Position numbers and translations under genes: made by a program
Assembly: GCA_036004405.1 (NCBI GenBank)
Contig: DASYRM010000020.1
Coordinates: forward strand, 1-64,000
Length of the DNA: 64,000 nt
Source of the DNA: DASYRM01 sp036004405
GTDB lineage: Bacteria > Acidobacteriota > Vicinamibacteria > Vicinamibacterales > UBA2999
Direction: 5' to 3'
The notes under the pieces: generated by a model
What the model saw: only the letters and a program-made list of their open reading frames with translations
Database searches by the model: none
What the model was told of the DNA's origin: nothing
Part shown: positions 34,019 through 42,773 of the stretch, in pieces
How the letters are laid out: every line of letters begins with the position of its first letter
Position numbering within the stretch: the stretch's first letter is position 1

Positions 34019-34702
34019 ATGCAGGCAGAAACCGCGCACCTTTCCTCCACGGGCCGCACCACACACGAGCTCGAGCGATGGGCCGGCGTGGCGATGTCGT
34101 CGGCTGTGGTGGCCTATGGGCTGAGCCGGCGTTCGCTCTCAGGCGTCGCCATGGCCGCGGCCGCGGCGCCGTTGGCGTACCGCGGTGCGACCGGCGTGTG
34201 GCCAGGTTTCTCGAACGGCTCGGCCGACACCCGCACCTCGCTCGCCGGCAACCGCGGCGTTCACGTGCGCGAGGCGATCTGGCTGGAGGTTCCGCTCGAA
34301 ACCGCCTACGCCTTCTGGCGCCGACTCGACAACCTGCCGCGTTTCATGAGCCATCTCAGGGATGTCAGGGACCTTGGCGGCGGACGGTCGCACTGGGTGG
34401 CGGACGGACCAGCCGGTGTGCCGGTGGAGTGGGACGCTGAAATCATCAACGAGGTCCCCAACAAGGTCATCGGGTGGCGATCGATTCCGGGATCGGACAT
34501 CGCCACGGCCGGCTCGGTCCATTTCTCCACGACGCATCACGGGCGCAGCACCCACCTCTCGGTGAACCTCCAGTACGCCGCGCCTGGCGGCCGCGCGGCC
34601 CGGATGCTCGCGTACGCCCTGGGACGCGACCCGGCTCATATGATTCGCGAGGACCTGCAGCAGGTGAAACAGCTGCTCGAGGTGAGATTCCGCGCGCGGT
34701 GA
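34019..34702 (+). CDS. Membrane-anchored SRPBCC/START-like protein
   Basis: 227 residues from ATG 34019 (GACAGGACATCGAC upstream). Residues 20-75 are a hydrophobic segment (HELERWAGVAMSSAVVAYGLSRRSLSGVAMAAAAAPLAYRGA) of the kind found in DUF2892-fused forms. The rest is a SRPBCC polyketide-cyclase-type domain: VREAIWLEVPLETAYAFWRRLDNLPRFMSHLRDV, NEVPNKVIGWRSIPGSD, AGSVHFSTT, REDLQQVKQLLEVR. Such proteins bind hydrophobic ligands; this one is membrane bound on the cytoplasmic side. Ligand unknown. Confidence 0.85.
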   Translation: MQAETAHLSSTGRTTHELERWAGVAMSSAVVAYGLSRRSLSGVAMAAAAAPLAYRGATGVWPGFSNGSADTRTSLAGNRGVHVREAIWLEVPLETAYAFWRRLDNLPRFMSHLRDVRDLGGGRSHWVADGPAGVPVEWDAEIINEVPNKVIGWRSIPGSDIATAGSVHFSTTHHGRSTHLSVNLQYAAPGGRAARMLAYALGRDPAHMIREDLQQVKQLLEVRFRAR

Positions 34703-34720
34703 AAGGGCCTACCGCGACAG

Positions 34721-34786
34721 CCGCAGGGTTGTGGAGGGCGCCGAGTGCCGGGCGTCATGCTCGGCGACAGCGACTCAACCCTGCGG
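34721..34786. other. Nested inverted repeats upstream of the Rieske oxidoreductase
   Basis: CCGCAGGGTTG (34721-34731) is the exact reverse complement of CAACCCTGCGG (34776-34786). Inside it, GCCGAG (34740-34745) pairs with CTCGGC. It lies in the 153-bp gap before the start at 34856, where no other feature is visible. It could be a structured leader or a recombination scar. Confidence 0.45.
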
Positions 34787-34855
34787 GTGCAATCGGGGTG
34801 CCCGCAGAGACGTTCGGATGATCGCGCGTGGCAGCCTGCTTGCTTCGTCGAGGGC

Positions 34856-36409
34856 ATGGCATCTCTTTCCTACTGGACCGACTCAGCCTCACTGCCGGTG
34901 TTCGCCAAGCTCGATCGCGACACGCACGCCGACGTGGTCGTGGTGGGCGGCGGCATCACCGGTCTCACCACCGCGTATCTGTTGATGCGAAGCGGACGCA
35001 ACGTGGCGCTGCTCGAGCGCGGGCGTTGTGTCGGGATCGACACCGCGCACACGAGCGCGCACCTCACGATGGTCACCGACACGCGGCTGACGGAGCTCGT
35101 CAGCCGCTTCGGACGCACGCACGCGCAGGCCGCCTGGGACGCCGGCCGCGCCGCCATCGCCCAGATTGACGAGATTGCCTGCGAACACGAGATCGACTGC
35201 GGCTTCAAATGGGTGGAGGGCTATCTCCACGCGCGCGACTCACGGGCCGCTGCCGACGAGGGCGAGGTGTTCCGCGCCGAAGCCGCGCTCGCCTGCGAGC
35301 TGGGGTTCGATGCGACGTTCACGACCACCGTGCCGTTTGCCGGCGGTCCTGGCATCCGCTTCCACGATCAGGCGAGAGTGCATCCACGCCGCTACCTGGC
35401 GGGCGTCGCCCGCGTGTTCACGGACGCAGGCGGCCGCATCTTCGAGCACAGCGCGGCCGAGGAGTTCCGCGAGGCACCGCTCGGCGTCAAGGCCAACGGC
35501 CACTGGGTGGCGTGCGACGACATCGTGCTGGCGACGCACAACCCGCTGATGGGCATCGCGTCGATGGCGCTGGCCTCGGCGTTTCAAACCAAGCTGGCGC
35601 TCTACACGAGTTACGTCGTGGCCGGGCGCATCCCGCGCGGCACCGTGCCGGACGCGCTCTTCTGGGACACCGGCGACCCGTATCGCTACGTGCGTCTCGA
35701 GGCCCATCGCGATCACGATCTGTTGATCGTTGGCGGCGAGGACCACAAGACCGGGCAGGCCGACGCCACGCGGGAGTGCTTCGAGCGGGTCGAGCACATA
35801 GCGCGCGAGCGCGTTCCGGAAATCGAGCTCACCCATCGCTGGTCCGGACAGGTGATCCAGACGCCAGACGGCTTGCCGTACATCGGCCGCATGACCGATC
35901 ACCAGTACGCCGCCACGGGGTTCTGCGGTAACGGCCTGACGTTCGGCACGCTCGCGGCGGTGCTCATCACCGATGCGATCGAGGGGCGGGAGAATCCGTG
36001 GACCGACCTGTTCGAACCCGGCCGCCTGGCGCTTCGACGTGGCCTGTGGGAGTACGTGAAGGAGAACGCGGACTACCCGTATTACATGCTGCGGGACAGG
36101 TTCGCCGGCGCCGAGGGGCGTTCGATTCGCGCGGTGAAACGCGGGCAGGGGAGGATCGTCGAGCACAACGGTGAGAAGGTGGCAGCGTACCGCGACTCGC
36201 AGGGCGCGCTGACCCTTCGCTCGGCGGTGTGCACCCACCTGGGGTGCGTGGTCGGCTGGAACGACGCCGAAGGCACGTGGGACTGCCCGTGCCACGGCTC
36301 GCGCTTCACGCCGCAGGGCGACGTCATCGCGGGGCCGGCGGAAACGCCGCTCGCCGAGGTGGGCAAGACCCAGGGGGCGCCGGTCAAAGCTGCCCAGCCC
36401 AAAGGCTAG
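34856..36409 (+). CDS. FAD oxidoreductase (DadA/DAO type) with C-terminal Rieske domain
   Basis: 517 residues, ATG 34856. N-terminal FAD-binding fold: ADVVVVGGGITGLTTAYLLMRSGRNVALLERG. The D-amino-acid-oxidase-type domain runs to about 370 (THRWSGQVIQTPDGLPYIG, AATGFCGNGLTFGTLAAVLI). The last 80 residues are a Rieske [2Fe-2S] domain: C459-T-H461-LGC and C477-P-C479-H480, the CxH...CxxH pattern. This combination is known in bacteria and is thought to oxidise an unknown amine or aldehyde and pass electrons through the Rieske cluster. No transmembrane or signal segment seen. The 3' end runs into an AGGCTAAA tandem repeat. Confidence 0.9.
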   Translation: MASLSYWTDSASLPVFAKLDRDTHADVVVVGGGITGLTTAYLLMRSGRNVALLERGRCVGIDTAHTSAHLTMVTDTRLTELVSRFGRTHAQAAWDAGRAAIAQIDEIACEHEIDCGFKWVEGYLHARDSRAAADEGEVFRAEAALACELGFDATFTTTVPFAGGPGIRFHDQARVHPRRYLAGVARVFTDAGGRIFEHSAAEEFREAPLGVKANGHWVACDDIVLATHNPLMGIASMALASAFQTKLALYTSYVVAGRIPRGTVPDALFWDTGDPYRYVRLEAHRDHDLLIVGGEDHKTGQADATRECFERVEHIARERVPEIELTHRWSGQVIQTPDGLPYIGRMTDHQYAATGFCGNGLTFGTLAAVLITDAIEGRENPWTDLFEPGRLALRRGLWEYVKENADYPYYMLRDRFAGAEGRSIRAVKRGQGRIVEHNGEKVAAYRDSQGALTLRSAVCTHLGCVVGWNDAEGTWDCPCHGSRFTPQGDVIAGPAETPLAEVGKTQGAPVKAAQPKG

Positions 36410-36435
36410 AGGCTAAAGGCTAAAGGCTTCCAGCG

Positions 36436-37638
36436 TCAGAGATAAGACAGCCACCAGTCGCGGCGGCGGCGCTTCACATCACCCCACCAGCGGCACAGCG
36501 GATAGAGGATGGCGAGCACGACGATCCAGGCCCCGTAAACCACCGCCAGCGGAAAGCTCGAGCCGGCAAACACGCCCGGGTCGAAGAAAAGGTAGTGGAT
36601 GGTGTTGAACATGCCGGTGATGTTGTGGCCGGCGGCGGCGTGGACGCCCACCGCCAGCCCGTGCATCACGAAGAGATGGGCCACGTACGCCATCAGCGGC
36701 ACGGCGCCGTAGATGCGGAAGAAGCCGGTCACCGGGCCGCGCATGCGATCGAAGACGGGCACGAGCAGCAGCATCGGCCCGAGCGTGGCGCAGACATACT
36801 GGAGCGATGGCGGGTATTTCTGGACGTTGAAGAACGCCATCACCGTCTTGCCGGCGGTGTCCTGCGGTGCCCATGGCCCCGGGTCGCCGTAGAGGTTGAA
36901 CGTGCGAAGCAGGAAGAACACGGCGATCATCCCGAGCGAGATGCGCACGAGCGTGCGGTCGCGCCGCGGCGACACGAAGACCGACCCGAGGGCGTAGCCG
37001 AGCGCCATGACGCCAATCCACGCCAGCACCGGATAGACCACCAGGCCGATAACGGAGCCATTCCACGTGAGCGGGCCGCGCTCGTGCAGCAGATACCAGG
37101 CCCACGCCCCGTTGCCGAATCGCGCGGCCCGGATCGGGTCGAGCAGGTTGTGCCCGGCCACGATGGCCACCGCGAGTGCGAACACGGCGCCAGGCGGGAG
37201 CCGGATCAGCGCCGCCAGCACGATCATGGAGACGCCGATGGCCCAGATCACCTGGAACGGCAGAAGGAACGGGATCGAGAACGACCAGGCGAATCCGATC
37301 ACCGTCCATTCCAGAAAGAGCAGCCACAGGCCGCGCGTCACCAGGAACCGCGCGAGCCGCGCCGGGTCCTTGCCTTTGGCGCCCTGCAGCCAGACCGACA
37401 CCCCGGCGAGGAAGACGAACGTCGGGGCGCAGAAGTGAGTGACCCAACGCGTGACGTAGAGTGCGCCGGTCGTCACCGACGGGTCGACCGGATCGTAGGC
37501 GTACCCGCTCTCGTGGAAGTAGTCGCGTACGTGATCGAGTGCCATCAGCACGATGACCAGTCCGCGAAGCACGTCGAGCGCCTGCACGCGGGTTCCGGGT
37601 GGGAGCGCTTGGGAGGAGGCGGGAGCGGAGGCTGGCAC
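36436..37638 (-). CDS. DUF1624 / HGSNAT-like acyltransferase membrane protein
   Basis: 400 residues, GTG start at 37638. The N-terminal signature QALDVLRGLVIVLMALDHVRDYFHESGY matches heparan-alpha-glucosaminide N-acetyltransferase-like (DUF1624) proteins, where a conserved histidine at the DHVRDY position is proposed to transfer the acetyl group across the membrane. About 10 membrane segments follow (VFLAGVSVWLQGAKG, LLFLEWTVIGFAWSFSIPFLL, VVYPVLAWIGVMALGYALG, MAYVAHLFVMHGLAVGVHAAAG). Predicted to acylate a periplasmic sugar; no sugar-related partner gene is next to it. Confidence 0.87.
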   Translation of the reverse strand: MPASAPASSQALPPGTRVQALDVLRGLVIVLMALDHVRDYFHESGYAYDPVDPSVTTGALYVTRWVTHFCAPTFVFLAGVSVWLQGAKGKDPARLARFLVTRGLWLLFLEWTVIGFAWSFSIPFLLPFQVIWAIGVSMIVLAALIRLPPGAVFALAVAIVAGHNLLDPIRAARFGNGAWAWYLLHERGPLTWNGSVIGLVVYPVLAWIGVMALGYALGSVFVSPRRDRTLVRISLGMIAVFFLLRTFNLYGDPGPWAPQDTAGKTVMAFFNVQKYPPSLQYVCATLGPMLLLVPVFDRMRGPVTGFFRIYGAVPLMAYVAHLFVMHGLAVGVHAAAGHNITGMFNTIHYLFFDPGVFAGSSFPLAVVYGAWIVVLAILYPLCRWWGDVKRRRRDWWLSYL

Positions 37639-37680
37639 GAAGGCGCCGATTCTAGATCAGCCGGGCAGCGACGAGGGCTT

Positions 37681-39096
37681 TTAGTTCAGATCGAGCAGCG
37701 ACCGCCAGCCGGTCCACTCCACGGCACGTGGGCGCGCCCGCAGCGCGCTGCGCCGGAGGCGGGTGACCAGCGCCTCCGCGTCCGGTGTGGTGACGGCGAT
37801 GTGCTGCCGTTCGAGCCAAGCGTAGACGTCCCGCCACTCCTGCTGGACGCGCGCCGCCTGCATTTCCAGCCGCAGCGGCAGGGCGGTCGTGCGCACGGTC
37901 CACAGGGCGAGCCCGAGGACCACGGCCGTCCGTACCATCCGCGCGCGCGGACCTTTCGTACTCTCGAGAAGCATCGCCGTTGCCGCGTAGACGGCGAGGG
38001 CGAAGCAGACGCCGCCGGTGCTCATGATCACGTCCTTGGTGTAGCCGAAGCTCACGACGGCGTTGGCGCCGAGGACAGCGACCGCGACCAGCAGCAGGTG
38101 CTCGTGCCGGCCTGCGTTCGCCGCGCGCCAGCGCCCCAGCGCGATCGGTACGGCACGCAGCACCAGGCCGGCCGCCACCACCGAGGCGGCGACGTTGACC
38201 CAGAGCCACGCCGGCCACCACTCGCCCGCCGCCACGCCGTGGGTGGCGTACCAGACGCCGCCCCGTGGTTCCGCGAGCAGCACGGTCGCGAACGACGCGG
38301 CGACGTTATAGAGGTAGAAGGGCCAGGGGTTCGATCCGAATCGGGTGACGAGCTCGCCCGGTTCGAGCACGCGGAAGCCGAAGCCCGACGCCCGTTCGCT
38401 GAGCGACGGCGTTCCGGCGCCGAGCACGGCGAACCGGATCAGGAGATACGCCGCCACCAGCCCCACCACCACTGCCGCGCCCTTCCGCGAGATGCCGCGC
38501 ATGCCGGCCAGCCGCGCACAGACGGCGGCGGCAGCCACCAGCAGGCCCGATTCGAGGATCAGGATCGCGGTGGCACAGGTGACGGCCGCCGCCACGTCGC
38601 GCCAGCGGGCCGGCTCGCCATCGGCCAGCGCCAGCACCCCCAGCACGCACAGCGCGATGGTCAGAAACGAATTGATTGGAAACGCCTCGCGCACGAGGCC
38701 GTCGAAGGTATGGATGCCGAAGAGCACCAGCACCGCCAGGATCGCGGCGACGCTCTCGCGTGGCGAACGCACGGCCATCAGACGCAGAACCAGCAGTGCG
38801 AGCAGCACGAGCTGGACGACGTGGAGAGCTTTGAACACCACCGTTTCATGGCCACCGGCGGCGTCGTACGCGAGCTTGATCTGCGCCCACAGCAGCGGCC
38901 GCACGTAGGCACCGTTCGAGAACTGGCCGGCGAACACGTCGCCCAGCGTCTGGGGTTGGACCTGTAACAGGTTCCCGAGGCTGTCGCTCACCTGGACGGG
39001 GATGCGGCAGACCTCATAGGCAATGAGCCCCGTGAGCGCCAGCATGACCGCCACGGCGATCGCACGAGGGGAGAGAGCACGCCGCGCCGGCTGCAT
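37681..39096 (-). CDS. Polytopic membrane protein, glycosyltransferase-C-like
   Basis: 471 residues with about 10 hydrophobic segments, a membrane layout like C-type glycosyltransferases or DUF-type mannosyltransferase relatives. The N-terminus has VCRIPVQVSDSLGNLLQ right after the first helix, an extracytoplasmic Asp as in the DxD/ExD loop of GT-C enzymes, but this is weak. Interspersed loops contain YVRPLLWAQIK, EAFPINSFL, and a C-terminal soluble tail EWRDVYAWLERQHIAVTTPDAEALVTRLRR. No clear family assigned. It is 43 nt downstream of nothing shared; the neighbours are unrelated. Confidence 0.7.
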   Translation of the reverse strand: MQPARRALSPRAIAVAVMLALTGLIAYEVCRIPVQVSDSLGNLLQVQPQTLGDVFAGQFSNGAYVRPLLWAQIKLAYDAAGGHETVVFKALHVVQLVLLALLVLRLMAVRSPRESVAAILAVLVLFGIHTFDGLVREAFPINSFLTIALCVLGVLALADGEPARWRDVAAAVTCATAILILESGLLVAAAAVCARLAGMRGISRKGAAVVVGLVAAYLLIRFAVLGAGTPSLSERASGFGFRVLEPGELVTRFGSNPWPFYLYNVAASFATVLLAEPRGGVWYATHGVAAGEWWPAWLWVNVAASVVAAGLVLRAVPIALGRWRAANAGRHEHLLLVAVAVLGANAVVSFGYTKDVIMSTGGVCFALAVYAATAMLLESTKGPRARMVRTAVVLGLALWTVRTTALPLRLEMQAARVQQEWRDVYAWLERQHIAVTTPDAEALVTRLRRSALRARPRAVEWTGWRSLLDLN

Positions 39097-39125
39097 GGGA
39101 CCGGAAAGTATAGAACCGGCGTGGA

Positions 39126-41564
39126 TCAGCGTGCCGGCCGCACGACCAGCGCCGCCAGCGCGTGCGGCGTCCGTGACCGGTCCAGCCGGGTGCCGAGCCG
39201 GCGCACCATCGCCGTCCAGGCCGCGCGACTGGCCGCGTCATCGGACGCGCGACGAACCGGGCGCGGCCGCTCTCGCAGCGCCGCCGCCCACTCGGGCCGC
39301 GGGCGCCCGGTGGCGTCGAGGGCGACCACCTCGAAGTCGGGGCCGTCCTTGTAGACCGCGGCCAGCCCCTCACCCGCCTCGCCACCCGCGAGCAGCTCCA
39401 GCCGCACGACCCGGCCGAGCAACCCGTCTTCCACCTGCGCCAGGATGCCTTCGACCAGTGGGTGGCCGGAGGAGAAGAAGTCGATCGTTTCGTCCTCGAC
39501 TGCCTCCTCGCGATCGAACGACCCCACGTAGGCGGACCCGGTGCGGACGCCAGGCAGGCTGTCTACGAGCGCGCCGCTCCCCAGCTCGATGGCGAAGATG
39601 CGCCGCCCGCGCGTGTGCTCCACCGAGAAGCCGAGTCGCGTGCACGCGGCCACCACCACGTCCTGCGTGAGCGCGTCGAGGTCGGCGGGAACGCGCGCCA
39701 GGAGATCGGCCGCCATGTCGGCGCGGTAGGGATGCCGGTGCAGCTGCTGAAAGGCGGCCTCGCGGATGCGGGTGCGCGCCGCGCCCACGTCGGCCACGAG
39801 CGCGGTGCACGCGTCGTCCCCGAGCGATGCATCGGCGTCGGCGGCCACCGCGTCGAGCGTACTCTCGACCTGCGCCAGCTCGGGCTCCACGCCCGCGAGC
39901 GGCTCGCGAAAGAGGCCCAGCGATTCGAACAGCCGGGCGGCGTCGGCACCGATTCCCCGGGGCGCGCGGAAGTAGACGATCTCCACGGGCAGGCGGCGGC
40001 CGATGCGATCGAGCCGCCCGATGCGCTGCTCGACGACCGACGGCTTCCACGGGAGGTCGAACAGCACCAGGCGGCGGCAGAACTCGAAGTTGCGCCCCTC
40101 GCCGCCGGCCTCGGTCGAGACGAGCAGGCTGGGCCCGCCGGGTTCGCGGAACCGCGCCACTTCGAGGTCGCGCCGTGCGGGCGGCAGCTCTTCGTGAAAC
40201 GCCCCTGTCGCCAGCTGCGCACGATGGCTGAGCGCGGTGCGCAGCATCTCCAGCGTTTCACGGTGGGCGACGAACACGAGAGTCTTTTCGCGCGCGTCGC
40301 GCCAGCGGGGCGCCTGTGTCAGCAGCCAGTCAAGGCGTGGATCCGACCCGTCCATCGCGTGCGCCTGTTCGCGCAAGGCGCGCTCCTCGGGCCCCAGCAC
40401 CGTGGCCAGAGCGGCGCCCGAGGCGAGGGCGCGGCGGATCCGGTCGCCCTTCTGGCGCCGGGCCACGGCGTGGGGCGCGGCGGCAGAACGCACGGCGCCT
40501 TCGACCGTGTCACGCACGCGCCAGCGCGAGGGATCGTCGATGGTGATCGGCACGCCGACTCGCGGCGGCAGCCCGCCGATGTCGACGCGTCGCGTCGAGC
40601 TCGTGCACGGCGGCAGCGGCGTGCCGGCGGCGAGCCTCGCCTCGAAGCCGACGTCCTCGGGGAATTCGTCAGGCCGCAGCAGCTGCAGCAGCCGGAAGAA
40701 GCCGTGCGCGTCGTCTTCGAGCGGCGTCGCGCTCAGCAGCAGCACGTGGCGGCCGAGCGCGGCAATCGGCGCCACGGCGCGCCACGCCGGCTCGCCGGGA
40801 TGTCCTGGCGGCCGCCGCAGGTGCTGGGCTTCGTCTACCACCAGCAGGTCGATCCCGGCCGCGACCGCCTGCGAGGTGAGCACCGGATTGGCCGTCAGCG
40901 TCTCGAGCGCGATGACCGCGCGCCGGTGCAGCTCGAACGGATTGAACCCGGTGCCGAAGTCGCGCTCCACGTCGGCGAGGCGCCGCTCGTCGAGGAGCGT
41001 GAACACCTGGTGATACTTGCGCCACAGCTCGCCGAGCCACTGCACGGTGAGCGCCGCAGGCACCACCACGAGGCATCGTTCGAGACGGCGGGTGTGGACC
41101 AGATGATTGAGGATGAGGCACGCCTCGATGGTTTTGCCGAGGCCCACCTCGTCGGCCAGCAGCCAGCGGACCGGATCTCCGTCCGTCGCGTGGCTGGCGA
41201 CGTGGAGCTGGTGCGGAAACAGGCGCACGCGGCCGCCGAGAAACGAGCCCAGCCCGTCGGCTTCGCGGACGCGCCGCAGGTGAAGGACGTCGAGGTGGAT
41301 GAGGAAATCGGCGGCCTCGTCGAGGTCGCCTCGTATCAGGCGGTCGATCAGCGGGCGCTCGAGTGGCGGCGCGCTCGCATCCGGCTCCAGGCGCACGAGC
41401 GCGTCGGCGTTCGCGGCGAGCCGCAGCGTGGTGCCGGCGCGCGGAAACTCGACCACGAGCGTGCGCCCCTCGAGTGCGGTGACGCGCCCGATGCCCAGCT
41501 CGGGATTGAAACGGTGCGTGAGGTGGTCGCCCGGAGTCCAGGCTCGAGTCCGCGTATCGGTCAT
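39126..41564 (-). CDS. RapA/HepA-like SNF2 family ATPase
   Basis: 812 residues from ATG 41564 (upstream in-frame sequence is low quality). N-terminal Tudor-like part (WTPGDHLTHRFNPELGIGRVTALEGRTLVVEFPRAG). SNF2 motor: LLADEVGLGKTIEACLILNHL (Walker A), IDLLVVDEAQHLRR (DEAQ box), LLLSATPLEDDAHGF (motif III), LLVSTEAGGEGRNFEFC and EQRIGRLDRIGR (motifs V, VI). The C-terminal 250 residues resemble the RapA_C region. RapA recycles RNA polymerase in E. coli (968 residues); this one is shorter. It could also be part of a defence-type SNF2 system, but no partner genes are near. Confidence 0.85.
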   Translation of the reverse strand: MTDTRTRAWTPGDHLTHRFNPELGIGRVTALEGRTLVVEFPRAGTTLRLAANADALVRLEPDASAPPLERPLIDRLIRGDLDEAADFLIHLDVLHLRRVREADGLGSFLGGRVRLFPHQLHVASHATDGDPVRWLLADEVGLGKTIEACLILNHLVHTRRLERCLVVVPAALTVQWLGELWRKYHQVFTLLDERRLADVERDFGTGFNPFELHRRAVIALETLTANPVLTSQAVAAGIDLLVVDEAQHLRRPPGHPGEPAWRAVAPIAALGRHVLLLSATPLEDDAHGFFRLLQLLRPDEFPEDVGFEARLAAGTPLPPCTSSTRRVDIGGLPPRVGVPITIDDPSRWRVRDTVEGAVRSAAAPHAVARRQKGDRIRRALASGAALATVLGPEERALREQAHAMDGSDPRLDWLLTQAPRWRDAREKTLVFVAHRETLEMLRTALSHRAQLATGAFHEELPPARRDLEVARFREPGGPSLLVSTEAGGEGRNFEFCRRLVLFDLPWKPSVVEQRIGRLDRIGRRLPVEIVYFRAPRGIGADAARLFESLGLFREPLAGVEPELAQVESTLDAVAADADASLGDDACTALVADVGAARTRIREAAFQQLHRHPYRADMAADLLARVPADLDALTQDVVVAACTRLGFSVEHTRGRRIFAIELGSGALVDSLPGVRTGSAYVGSFDREEAVEDETIDFFSSGHPLVEGILAQVEDGLLGRVVRLELLAGGEAGEGLAAVYKDGPDFEVVALDATGRPRPEWAAALRERPRPVRRASDDAASRAAWTAMVRRLGTRLDRSRTPHALAALVVRPAR

Positions 41565-41607
41565 CGCCGGCGGCGCGGGATGCTGATCCCGCGCCGCCCG
41601 ATCGAGC

Positions 41608-42762
41608 TTACCTCGGGACGCGTGGCGCCCCGCCGCTGGCGGTGAACTCCTGCCGGCTGATGATGCCGTCGTTGTTGGTGTCGTACCGCCTGAAGCTGGC
41701 CACCGACCACTGCCATTCACCCAGCTCCAGCCGCCCGTTGCCGTTGGTGTCGATGCTGCCGAAGCCGTCGAACCGCGTCGAGCCGTCGCCCACCACCTCG
41801 GCCCGGCTCAGCACGTTGTCGTTGTTGCGGTCGAGCCACTCGAACGCATCGAGGCTGCCGTGCCACTCGCTGCGCTCGACGCGCCCGTTGTTGTTCATGT
41901 CGAGATACTCGAACCGGTCGTCGCGGTCGTCGTCCCACTGCCCGTTGTTCTCGAACTCGGCGGGCGACAGGACGCCATTGCGGTCGCGATCGGCGCGGCG
42001 GAAGTATTCCGGCCCGTAGTACCACTCGTTCGGAACGATCCGCCCGTCGTTGTTGCGGTCGATGCGGCGGAAGGCGCCGGGTGTCCATGTGGCCGGCCCG
42101 TTGGGATCGAAGTCGCCTTCGTCGTTCGGCCAGCGCTGGGCGCCCATGCGCACCTCGCTGTTCGACAGCACGCCGTCACGATTCCAGTCGTGCACGTTGA
42201 ACGACTGGTTGCTGCCGTTCCATTCGCTCCGCTGGATGAGGCCGTCGCCGTTGCGATCCATGCTGCGGAACCGGAACCAGCCGTTGTTCGCGCTGTTGTA
42301 TTGCGCGCCACAGTAACGGACGCCCTGTCCCGGCACCACCTGCTCGCCGAACTTCTGCTGGTACTCCGGCGAGCTGATCAGGCTCGAGATCGCCGCGTCC
42401 AGGTCGCGCTCCGCCAGCTGGAGGTGTGACTCGAGCCCGCCCGGGTCGGCCTCGCGACCCAGGAGGTGCTTGTAGAGCGTGGCCACACCCCGCCGGCGGT
42501 TGGCCTCGCTGCCGCCCGCCAGGAAGCGCTGCTTGTGCTCGGCCGACGCGGCAATCCCCTGCACCAGCTCGCGCACGGTCGTCTGATTGTTGCGCAGCCG
42601 ATTCACGGAGCTGCCCGCCTCGGTGCCGTTCGCATTGCGTTCCAGCACCTGGCGGTAGATGGCGTTCACCACCTGCTGGGCGTCGGTCGTACAGTTCTGC
42701 GCCGAGGCCAGGGCTGGAACGGCCAGGATCCCCGTCAACAGGAGAGTGGTTCGTACGGGCAT
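41608..42762 (-). CDS. Exported protein with eight EF-hand loops and DUF4214-like domain
   Basis: 384 residues with a signal peptide (TLLLTGILAVPALASAQ). The N-terminal 150 residues look like the DUF4214/phycobilisome-linker type (VVNAIYRQVLERNANGTEAGSSV, ATLYKHLLGREADPGGLESHL, LISSPEYQQKFG). Residues about 165-375 contain eight calcium-type loops: DRNGDGLIQRSE, DWNRDGVLSNSE, DRNNDGRIVPNE, DRDRNGVLSPAE, DMNNNGRVERSE, DRNNDNVLSRAE, DTNGNGRLELGE, DTNNDGIISRQE. Most have the D-x-[DN]-x-[DN]-G-x-[IVL]-x3-E pattern. Expected to bind calcium outside the cytoplasm. Next to the OmpA-family gene, with a 12-nt gap. Confidence 0.88.
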   Translation of the reverse strand: MPVRTTLLLTGILAVPALASAQNCTTDAQQVVNAIYRQVLERNANGTEAGSSVNRLRNNQTTVRELVQGIAASAEHKQRFLAGGSEANRRRGVATLYKHLLGREADPGGLESHLQLAERDLDAAISSLISSPEYQQKFGEQVVPGQGVRYCGAQYNSANNGWFRFRSMDRNGDGLIQRSEWNGSNQSFNVHDWNRDGVLSNSEVRMGAQRWPNDEGDFDPNGPATWTPGAFRRIDRNNDGRIVPNEWYYGPEYFRRADRDRNGVLSPAEFENNGQWDDDRDDRFEYLDMNNNGRVERSEWHGSLDAFEWLDRNNDNVLSRAEVVGDGSTRFDGFGSIDTNGNGRLELGEWQWSVASFRRYDTNNDGIISRQEFTASGGAPRVPR

Positions 42763-42773
42763 GATCGCCTCCG

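Noticed and set aside
34745..34855. Upstream extension (37 residues) of the Rieske FAD oxidoreductase
   Set aside because: Sequence has no conserved features and overlaps the inverted repeat; ATG 34856 gives the usual distance to the FAD motif.
36405..36428. AGGCTAAA tandem repeat as a regulatory site
   Set aside because: Three short imperfect units at the end of a gene; too little to assign a role.
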